Of a stretch of DNA of 41,266 nucleotides, positions 1-5,108 are shown piece after piece. The notes under the pieces are model-generated. The model saw nothing but the letters and a program-made list of their open reading frames with translations. It ran no database searches and had not been told where the DNA came from. The stretch comes from Deltaproteobacteria bacterium (GTDB lineage: Bacteria > Desulfobacterota > Binatia > UBA9968 > JAJDTQ01): NCBI GenBank assembly GCA_028818755.1, contig JAPPNF010000137.1, forward strand, positions 1 through 41,266, read 5' to 3'. The number at the start of each line of letters is the position of its first letter. Within the stretch, counting starts at the first letter, position 1. The position numbers and the translations under genes were made by a program.

Positions 1-149
1 TGGCTCGCCCCCTCCAGGAACGAGTAGTGGCTCTTGCAGTAGAGGGGCGCGTAGGACCGGGGCACCCGGGCCACGGGCACGCGGGAGTGCGCGCCGGACG
101 AGGGAAGAGGGGACGGGCGCCCGTGGGGACGCCTCTTGCCGGCGGCCAT
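1..149 (-). CDS. dnaE2: Error-prone DNA polymerase DnaE2/ImuC, N-terminal fragment
   Basis: Only the first 49 codons are inside the window; the gene continues past the left edge. The minus-strand ATG is at 149, and an AAGGA stretch lies a few bases upstream. After a basic, Pro-rich leader, residues about 33-49 read YAPLYCKSHYSFLEGAS, which matches the opening of the PHP domain of DnaE-type polymerases (usually ELHCRSNFSFLEGAS). DnaE2 is the catalytic translesion polymerase of the ImuA-ImuB-DnaE2 mutasome. It starts 5 bases after the imuB stop codon, so it is the last gene of the lexA-imuA-imuB-dnaE2 operon. The housekeeping DnaE1 begins similarly, so the assignment to DnaE2 rests mainly on this context. 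The leader of about 30 residues before the PHP motif could be partly untranslated if a later start is used. Confidence 0.85.
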   Translation of the reverse strand, partial: MAAGKRRPHGRPSPLPSSGAHSRVPVARVPRSYAPLYCKSHYSFLEGAS

Positions 150-154
150 GGTCC

Positions 155-1858
155 TTACTCCACCTTCCCGTGCAGGAACCAGCCGTGTCGCCTGGAGTCG
201 TAGTAGACCCACAGCCAGGGGCCCTCGCCGTCGCGGACGAAGTGGTACTCCCGGTGCACCCCGGCGCCGGACCCCCACCATCCCCCGGAGATGATGTAGG
301 GACCGGCGCTCTCCTGGGAGAGGAAGCCGCCGTCGGTTCGGATGTCCACGGATCGGGTGTCGCAACCGCGGGCGTCGCTGACCACGGGCTCGGTATCGGG
401 CGCAGGCGGTCCCGCGCACCAGGCTGTGTCAAGACCACACCCTCTCCCTCTGGGAGAGGGTCGGGGTGAGGGTGCCTGGAACAAGCGGCTCGCGGGACAC
501 CGCAGTAACGGGCCATTCCGGGTCGTTGGGGCGCCCTCACCCGGCCTTCGGCCACCCTCTCCCGGAGGGAGAGGGTGTGGTCTTGACACAGCCTGGTGCG
601 GGAGCCGGACGGGTTTGGGGAAGAAACGCCGTACCAGCGGCCGCAGCCGGACCCGGCGCGGCCTCGGCGGCGGCACGGCCTCCACGGGCTCCCAGGCAAA
701 GCGCGCTTCGGGAAGGTGCCCGGCGCGCGGGCGCGCCCGCAGGAGCGCGCCGTCGCCGAAGCGGGCCCGCAGCCGCGCCAGGGCGCGGTTGGCGGCGTCG
801 TGGTCGCGCGTGGAGGCGCCGTGGAAAAGCTCCCCCTGCCGGACGTCGGGCGAGGTTCCCAGGAGTTCCATGACGATTTCCGTCACACCGGCCGACAGTT
901 CCATGGCCTCCAGGCGGAGCCGCAGGAGGTCCAGGATCTGCGTCCGGTCCAGGGTGGGCCGGGCCGGCCGCAGGGTCTCGCCCCTCTCCGACCTGTCGTC
1001 CAGGCGGAGGTGGAGCAGGAGCGCGGTCATCACCTCGTAGCGCTGCTCCAGTGAAGCGAGCAGCGGCTCCAGCAAGTCCTCCATGAGGATCGCCAGCCGC
1101 CGGTGGTCGCTCTCCGGGTAGTCGAGGAAGACTCTCGCGACGGTGGGCTCCGACGGGATCTCCGGGTGGAGCGGGCTCCACAGGTCGCCCGCGGCCAGCC
1201 GGTGGAGCCGGTGGGCTTCACGGCCGAGGCGAGAGCGCACCTGGGACGCGGGCAGGTCGAGGAAGCCCCCCAGGGTGTGGATGCCGAGCCGGGCCAGCAG
1301 GTCGCGGACCTTGGGAGCGAAGTCGAGGCGGTCCAGCCGGACGCCGCGGACATGGTGGCGCTCTTCCTCGGGCGTCCGGAAGACCGTGGTCCGGTCGCAG
1401 GTCTTGGCCGCTGCATAGCTGCCGAAACGGGAGAACCCCACGGCCACGGTGTTGTGGAGGCCGGCGCCGGCGAGGTCGCCGTGGATGAGCCCGGCCCATT
1501 CCTCCAGGCGGGGATGGAGGAGGGAAAGGCCCGAGGCCCCGAGCCAGAACACCCCGGGCTCATCCCGGGAGGGTTCGACTTCGGCGGCAAAGCGCCGCAG
1601 CCGCGGAACCAGGCCGGCCACGGCCTTGTCGATGGCCGAGCGGGAAATGACGTCCGCCCGGAGATGGCGCGAAAGCGCGAGCCCCGCGCCGTAGCGCATG
1701 CCCGGAAGGATGCTCGTGGCGCGCGCCCGGGAGTTCACCCAGAGGATGGTCCCCTGGGCCTTGTCCCGGTCCACCACCGCGGCGGGATGGTCCTTCCAGT
1801 CCGGATGGTCCCGGAGCAGCAGTTGCAGGGGAAAGGCGGCAAGGTCAACACAGGCCAT
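155..1858 (-). CDS. imuB: ImuB, Y-family polymerase-like mutasome subunit, with in-frame repeat insertion
   Basis: A protein of 567 residues starting at the ATG at 1858. The frame is open upstream to 2068, but the N-terminal Y-family motif begins right at this Met (MACVDLAAFPLQ). ImuB is a catalytically inactive Y-family polymerase that links the beta clamp to DnaE2 during SOS mutagenesis. The usual second Asp of the first Y-family motif is Ala here (VDLAAF instead of VDxDxF), as expected for ImuB. Palm, finger and little-finger regions span roughly residues 1-400. The conserved ImuB C-terminus (GPYIISGGWW, then HREYHF and WVYYD) closes the protein. Residues about 420-482 are translated from a palindromic repeat (415-600) that keeps the frame open. 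The start overlaps the end of imuA by 14 bases, suggesting translational coupling. The catalytic fold is intact in length apart from the insert. Confidence 0.92.
   Translation of the reverse strand: MACVDLAAFPLQLLLRDHPDWKDHPAAVVDRDKAQGTILWVNSRARATSILPGMRYGAGLALSRHLRADVISRSAIDKAVAGLVPRLRRFAAEVEPSRDEPGVFWLGASGLSLLHPRLEEWAGLIHGDLAGAGLHNTVAVGFSRFGSYAAAKTCDRTTVFRTPEEERHHVRGVRLDRLDFAPKVRDLLARLGIHTLGGFLDLPASQVRSRLGREAHRLHRLAAGDLWSPLHPEIPSEPTVARVFLDYPESDHRRLAILMEDLLEPLLASLEQRYEVMTALLLHLRLDDRSERGETLRPARPTLDRTQILDLLRLRLEAMELSAGVTEIVMELLGTSPDVRQGELFHGASTRDHDAANRALARLRARFGDGALLRARPRAGHLPEARFAWEPVEAVPPPRPRRVRLRPLVRRFFPKPVRLPHQAVSRPHPLPPGEGGRRPGEGAPTTRNGPLLRCPASRLFQAPSPRPSPRGRGCGLDTAWCAGPPAPDTEPVVSDARGCDTRSVDIRTDGGFLSQESAGPYIISGGWWGSGAGVHREYHFVRDGEGPWLWVYYDSRRHGWFLHGKVE
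415..600. repeat. Palindromic repeat element inserted in frame inside imuB
   Basis: The left end (415-461) and the right end (554-600) are inverted copies of each other: 35 bases perfect, then one mismatch, then about 11 more matching bases. The inner part contains the CCCTCTCCC/GGGAGAGGG pairs seen at 7999-8075 and 30282-30387. The element is 186 bp, exactly 62 codons, and has no stop in the imuB frame. No clear target duplication is visible. It sits in the linker between the polymerase-like part of ImuB and its conserved C-terminal domain. It resembles the protein-coding palindromic elements known from Rickettsia in behaviour, not in sequence. Confidence 0.9.
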
Positions 1859-2492
1859 CCGTTCCACGGCACGACTCCCTGTGGCTCCATCCCGGAGCTC
1901 CCCGCTTGTCCTTGACCATGCGGATTTCCCAGTCGAAGCGGCTGAAAGCGGTCCTGGTGATGCTGCCCTCGCCGTGCAGCGACACCAGCGGCCCCAGCGA
2001 GGGCGCGCCCCGCTTCTTGCGGGTGAGGCAGAGGAGCGCCGTGTGGTGCTTCCGGGCCAGCGCCGCAAGGCGGCTCTGGACCGCCATGTGCATCCGCGCC
2101 TCGGCCTTCAGGTCCAGCACCACCAGGCCGAAGGCCCCGGAGCGCAGCAGTTGGTCGGCGGCGCGGGACGCGGCGAGGGCGTCGGGAACCCGGACCACCG
2201 GCAAGGCTTCGAGGTCGATGCCCCACTCCACCAGGTCCGGCGGGAAGAAGATCGAGTTGCCGAAGCAGACCCACGCCGCGGGCTCTCCCCGCTGCTGGGC
2301 CTGAAGGATCAGGGATGCGGCGGCCGTGAGGGCAGGGGCCGCGCCCGAGTCCGAGACCTCCGCAAGGCGTCCCGCGAGCAAGGAAAGGTTCCAGGCCCTC
2401 GGCTCCTCGCGGGCAGGCCGGCGCCGCGGGGCGGCGGGGGCGGCCACCGGAACCGGCATCCGGTCAAGGTTCTTTTCAGCGTAAACGTCCAT
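1845..2492 (-). CDS. imuA: ImuA, RecA-like mutasome accessory protein
   Basis: A 215-residue protein in the position always taken by imuA/imuA' (sulA-like) in lexA-imuA-imuB-dnaE2 cassettes. It resembles the RecA/ImuA fold in its central part (AAWVCFGNSIFFPPDLVEWG, then LRSGAFGLVVLDLK, then LLCLTRKKRG), but no P-loop GxxxxGKT is visible, which is common in ImuA-type proteins. The first 35 residues are Pro/Arg-rich and probably disordered. It follows lexA by 10 bases and overlaps the start of imuB by 14 bases. In characterised systems ImuA binds RecA and ImuB and is needed for damage-induced mutagenesis. Identity rests on context plus the RecA-like core; individual sequence motifs are weak in this family. 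Confidence 0.82.
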   Translation of the reverse strand: MDVYAEKNLDRMPVPVAAPAAPRRRPAREEPRAWNLSLLAGRLAEVSDSGAAPALTAAASLILQAQQRGEPAAWVCFGNSIFFPPDLVEWGIDLEALPVVRVPDALAASRAADQLLRSGAFGLVVLDLKAEARMHMAVQSRLAALARKHHTALLCLTRKKRGAPSLGPLVSLHGEGSITRTAFSRFDWEIRMVKDKRGAPGWSHRESCRGTDGLC

Positions 2493-2502
2493 GAGAGCAT
2501 CT

Positions 2503-3105
2503 TCACCCTTCGAGATAACGCCTCACCTCCACCACCTTGCCCAGGACGGTGCATTCCTCCGCTCTCGGAATGATCGGCGCGAAAGCCGGGTTCTCCGGAT
2601 GCAGCTCGATCCGGTTCCGGCGCAGCCGGAGCCTCTTGATGGTGGCCTCGTCGCCCACCAGGGCCACGACGATGTCCCCCGAGGCGGCTTCCGCCTGCTG
2701 CCGCACGACGACGATATCGCCCGGAAGGATGCCCGCCCCGGTCATGCTCTCCCCCTGGACCCGAAGCCCGAACATCTCCTCCGAGCCCCGCGACTGCACC
2801 GGCAGGTAGCCCTCGCATTCCTCGATGGCCGCCCGCAGCCCGCCCGCCTGCACCCGCCCCAGCAGCGGCACGAACAGCGTCCCGGGCTCCCGGGGCAGGC
2901 GATAACCTCTGGATTTCCCGTGCGCCTTGACCAGCCGCCCCTCGGCCACCAGCCGCTCCAGGTGCTGCCGGGCGGTTTGCACCGCTTTAAACCGGAATGC
3001 CTCCTGGACCTCCCGCACCGTCGGCGGCAGCTCCTCCAGGATGCGCCTGTGCACGAACCGGTAAACCTTTTCCCGGGTCTCTCCCGGTGGAGTGAAGGGT
3101 GTCAT
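2503..3105 (-). CDS. lexA: LexA, SOS repressor / self-cleaving protease
   Basis: A 200-residue LexA. The frame is open from an ATG at 3141, but that would place the palindromic operator (3114-3139) inside the gene. The ATG at 3105 (MTPFTPPGE) is therefore chosen, although it lacks a good Shine-Dalgarno. An N-terminal winged helix (about residues 8-65) is followed by the S24 peptidase domain. The Ala-Gly cleavage site is at residues 87-88 (GRVQAGGL), the catalytic Ser is S120 (QGESMTG) and the catalytic Lys is K157 (DEATIKRL). LexA represses SOS genes until RecA filaments trigger self-cleavage. It heads the imuA-imuB-dnaE2 operon, so it directly controls the mutagenesis genes and itself. The DNA-binding helix differs from that of E. 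coli LexA, in line with a different operator. Confidence 0.93.
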   Translation of the reverse strand: MTPFTPPGETREKVYRFVHRRILEELPPTVREVQEAFRFKAVQTARQHLERLVAEGRLVKAHGKSRGYRLPREPGTLFVPLLGRVQAGGLRAAIEECEGYLPVQSRGSEEMFGLRVQGESMTGAGILPGDIVVVRQQAEAASGDIVVALVGDEATIKRLRLRRNRIELHPENPAFAPIIPRAEECTVLGKVVEVRRYLEG

Positions 3106-3112
3106 GAGGATG

Positions 3113-3141
3113 CGTATACCAGACTTTTGTCTGGTATACAA
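3113..3141 (-). promoter_or_regulatory. lexA promoter with embedded candidate LexA operator
   Basis: A perfect inverted repeat, GTATACCAGAC - TTTT - GTCTGGTATAC, covers 3114-3139. On the minus strand a -35-like TTGTAT (3141-3136) and a -10-like TATACG (3118-3113) are 17 bases apart, so the repeat fills the promoter core. Transcription would start at about 3106, next to the lexA ATG at 3105, which suggests a leaderless mRNA. This arrangement is what an autoregulated repressor would have. The plus-strand antitoxin gene at 3200 faces away from the same site. Confidence 0.72.
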
Positions 3142-3164
3142 GACAAGTCACTCCGTGAGGTATC

Positions 3165-3192
3165 TTGCCAAACCGCAGTTTAGGTGTAGAAT
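3165..3192 (+). promoter_or_regulatory. Candidate promoter of the toxin-antitoxin pair
   Basis: TTGCCA (3165-3170) and TAGAAT (3187-3192) are separated by 16 bases. The antitoxin ATG lies 7 bases after the -10 box and has no Shine-Dalgarno, so the transcript would be leaderless or nearly so. It lies 26 bases from the lexA operator repeat, so LexA binding could also influence it; that is inference. Confidence 0.42.
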
Positions 3193-3199
3193 TCGGGAT

Positions 3200-3436
3200 A
3201 TGTCCAAGGCCGCTCAATCCGTTCTTGCCGAGGCTTTGCGCCTCGATGTTGACGCGCGTGCCGAACTAGCCGTCGAACTCCTGAAGAGTCTGGACGGTCC
3301 AGCGGACCCGGATGCCGAAGCCGTTTGGGCCGCGGAAATCGAGCGGCGGGTGGAGGCTATCGAGGCTGGAACCGTCGAACTCGAACCCTGGGAAGACGTC
3401 AAGCGCCGGATCGAGAGCGAGATTCTCGGCCGGTGA
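3200..3436 (+). CDS. Addiction-module antitoxin (PF09720-like)
   Basis: A 78-residue acidic protein starting at MSKAAQSVLAEALRL; the open frame continues upstream but only through the lexA promoter. The sequence fits the addiction-module component family (TIGR02574 / unstable antitoxin): an N-terminal helix rich in Ala and Leu, the motif ARAELAVELLKSLD, then a Glu-rich segment with the VWAAEIERRVEAIEAG pattern and a conserved EPWEDVKRRI end. These proteins neutralise a ParE/RelE-type toxin encoded just downstream. Its stop codon overlaps the start of the toxin by 4 bases (GTGA), so the two are translationally coupled. The operon is divergent from lexA. Confidence 0.88.
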   Translation: MSKAAQSVLAEALRLDVDARAELAVELLKSLDGPADPDAEAVWAAEIERRVEAIEAGTVELEPWEDVKRRIESEILGR

Positions 3437-3729
3437 AGATACTTACCAGTTCGCCTGCCGCCAAGGAGTTGCGTGAAGCGGTCCAGTGGTACGAAACCAA
3501 GCAACCTGGACTTGGCGCCCAATTCCTGGACGCAGTCGACACAGCCTTTTCCCGCATTAGCGCCCATCCCGAAATCGGAACGGTAATCTCGGAGGACGGC
3601 CACACGCGCCGAGTCCTGGTCACCGCATTCCCATACCAAGTAGTCTACTACCTCACACCAGATGAGATCATCATTGTGGCTATCGCTCACTTGAGACGGC
3701 AGCCGGGTTACTGGATGCAGCGGAATTGA
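3433..3729 (+). CDS. ParE/RelE-superfamily toxin
   Basis: A 98-residue protein starting with GTG at 3433 (VKILTSSPAAKELREA), overlapping the antitoxin stop. It has the ParE/RelE toxin layout: an early helix with AVQWYETKQPGLGAQFLDAV, then the strand-rich part with HPEIGTVI, TRRVLVTAFPYQVVYYL, and a C-terminal IIIVAIAHLRRQPGYW motif. Family members either poison DNA gyrase (ParE) or cleave mRNA on ribosomes (RelE); sequence alone does not separate the two. The reading frame is complete, and the C-terminal His-Arg-Arg motif of the family is present, so the toxin looks functional. Its stop codon directly abuts the VapC remnant at 3730, a sign of a rearrangement join. Confidence 0.88.
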   Translation: MKILTSSPAAKELREAVQWYETKQPGLGAQFLDAVDTAFSRISAHPEIGTVISEDGHTRRVLVTAFPYQVVYYLTPDEIIIVAIAHLRRQPGYWMQRN

Positions 3730-3753
3730 CGCGTGGGTGTCGAGGACGATCAT
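3730..3753 (-). pseudogene. VapC/PIN toxin remnant, first 8 codons only
   Basis: Immediately after the Phd-type antitoxin, an ATG overlapping its stop (ATGA) opens a frame reading MIVLDTHA. This is the canonical beginning of PIN-domain VapC toxins, including the first catalytic Asp (D5). After these 8 codons, homology ends exactly where the stop codon of the ParE-like toxin on the other strand lies (3729). The rest of the PIN domain is absent here and between lexA and the antitoxin. I infer that a deletion or replacement involving the ParE-type module removed the VapC body. Confidence 0.72.
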
Positions 3754-3992
3754 TCCGCGTCGGACCAGTCGGAGGGATCGGCCGCCGGCCGGAATGGATC
3801 GTGGTAGGCCAGCACCGAACCGCGCATCGCCCCAATGATCGACGGGCGTTCATCGGGAGGCTCGATGGGATGCAGCACCGCTACCGGTCGCCCCCGTCTG
3901 GTAATCGTCACTGGCTCGCCATCCTTGCTCATCTGGTTGATGACACGGAGACAACTTGCCTTGAACTCCGCCGCTCCGATCATGTTGGCCAT
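3750..3992 (-). CDS. Phd/YefM-type antitoxin, orphaned
   Basis: An 80-residue antitoxin. A GTG at 4001 is in frame, but the ATG at 3992 (MANMIGAAEFKASC) is better placed, 8 bases from a GAGAGG Shine-Dalgarno. The N-terminal half has the Phd/YefM DNA-binding pattern: GAAEFKASCLRVINQM, then DGEPVTITRRGRPVAVLHP. The C-terminal toxin-binding part (DERPSIIGAMRGSVLAYHD, ending DWSDAE) is typical of antitoxins that pair with PIN toxins. The cognate VapC gene has been cut down to 8 codons (3730-3753), so this is an antitoxin without its toxin. It may still repress its own promoter or neutralise a VapC encoded elsewhere; neither can be seen here. Confidence 0.87.
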   Translation of the reverse strand: MANMIGAAEFKASCLRVINQMSKDGEPVTITRRGRPVAVLHPIEPPDERPSIIGAMRGSVLAYHDPFRPAADPSDWSDAE

Positions 3993-4026
3993 CAGGGTCA
4001 CCTCTCAAGTACCTGATAAATATACA

Positions 4027-4046
4027 TGTACATTTTCAAGTGTACA
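4027..4046 (-). promoter_or_regulatory. Candidate Phd autoregulatory operator
   Basis: Two copies of the self-complementary hexamer TGTACA (4027-4032 and 4041-4046), 8 bases apart, lie 35 bases upstream of the Phd-type antitoxin start. Phd-family antitoxins bind short palindromes in their own promoters. A minus-strand TTGAAA lies between the two hexamers and could be the -35 box. The assignment is by position and symmetry only. Confidence 0.45.
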
Positions 4047-4175
4047 CCATCGACCATTGAAACAGCCGTCGGATCAACACCCGTCGAGTCCCGATTCGCG
4101 CCCCGTGTCCTGATCTGCTAAAAATTTCAATCTCGCTCCGAAACCCGCGAACAGTACCCGCCGGGAGGATGCAGC

Positions 4176-5108
4176 TTGATCGAGGTCGAGGGTCTTACCC
4201 GAAAGTATGGTGATCTGGTGGCGGTGGACGACGTCTCCTTTTCCATCGGGAAGGGGGAGGTGGTCGGTCTTCTGGGGCACAACGGCGCCGGCAAGACCAC
4301 CATCATGCGGATGCTCACCGGCTACATCGAGCCCACGGAGGGGTCGGTGGTCATCGACGGCATGCCGCTCTCGGAGGCGCGCCTGGGGATCCAGCGCAAG
4401 CTGGGCTACCTGTCCGAGAACGCGCCGCTCTATCCGGACATGTCGGTGGTGCGCTACCTCGAATACGTGGCCGATCTGCGGGGGGTCCCGCGCGCCGGCC
4501 GTGCGGCCGTGCTCAGGCGGGCGCTGGAGCGGACGTGGCTGCTGGACCGGGCGCTGGACCCGGTCGGGACGCTCTCCAAGGGCTACAAGCAGCGGCTGGG
4601 AGTGGCCCAGGCCATCGTGCACGAGCCGGAGATCCTGATCCTCGACGAGCCCACCAACGGCCTCGACCCCACGCAGATCTTCCAGATGCGGTCGCTGGTG
4701 AGAGGCCTGAGCGAAAACGCCACCATCATTGTGTCCACGCACATCCTGCAGGAGGTGGAGGCGGTCTGCGAACGGGTAATCATCATGGTGCAGGGACGCA
4801 TCGCGGTGGATGCCCGGCTGAGCGAGCTGCAGCAGTCCCACCGGCTGGTGGTGGGGCTCGGCAATCCGTCGGACGACGCGCCCGAACGGCTCCGGGAGAT
4901 CCCGGGGGTGGCCGGGATCGTCCCCGCCGAGGGGCCGCGCGGCGAGAGCTACGGCCTGGAACTCGACGCTCCCATGGACGAGGTGGCGCCCAGCGTCGCC
5001 AGGGAGGCCGTGGAGCGCGGCTGGGATCTCTATCGCATGAGCGAGGAGGCGCGCACCCTCGAGAGCGTGTTCCGCGAGGTGGGGGAGGGGGGCGGCCATG
5101 GCGGGTAG
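4176..5108 (+). CDS. ABC transporter ATPase, GldA/CcmA-like
   Basis: A 310-residue ABC ATPase starting with TTG at 4176, 7 bases after a GGGAGG Shine-Dalgarno. Walker A is GHNGAGKT (residues 34-41), the signature is LSKGYKQR, Walker B is ILILDEPTNGLDP and the switch His is in VSTHIL. The C-terminal 90 residues form the extra domain typical of GldA-type ATPases (ending SEEARTLESVFREV). It overlaps the next gene, the membrane permease, by 11 bases. With the fused GldF-GldG protein and the DUF4340 protein it forms a Gld-like ABC system. Such systems are linked to gliding in Bacteroidetes, but they are common in non-gliding bacteria, where the substrate is unknown. Function as an ATPase is clear; the transported substrate is not. 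Confidence 0.9.
   Translation: MIEVEGLTRKYGDLVAVDDVSFSIGKGEVVGLLGHNGAGKTTIMRMLTGYIEPTEGSVVIDGMPLSEARLGIQRKLGYLSENAPLYPDMSVVRYLEYVADLRGVPRAGRAAVLRRALERTWLLDRALDPVGTLSKGYKQRLGVAQAIVHEPEILILDEPTNGLDPTQIFQMRSLVRGLSENATIIVSTHILQEVEAVCERVIIMVQGRIAVDARLSELQQSHRLVVGLGNPSDDAPERLREIPGVAGIVPAEGPRGESYGLELDAPMDEVAPSVAREAVERGWDLYRMSEEARTLESVFREVGEGGGHGG

Noticed and set aside
415..600. CRISPR array based on repeated [13 protein letters not shown] motifs
   Set aside because: Copies are dispersed, inverted, of varying length, with no regular spacers and no cas genes in the window.
1859..2068. N-terminal extension of ImuB up to 2068
   Set aside because: It overlaps most of the imuA 3' end, has random basic composition, and the Y-family motif begins at the Met at 1858.
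3106..3141. LexA start at the ATG at 3141
   Set aside because: It would translate the perfect operator palindrome and add 12 non-homologous residues; LexA homology starts after 3105.
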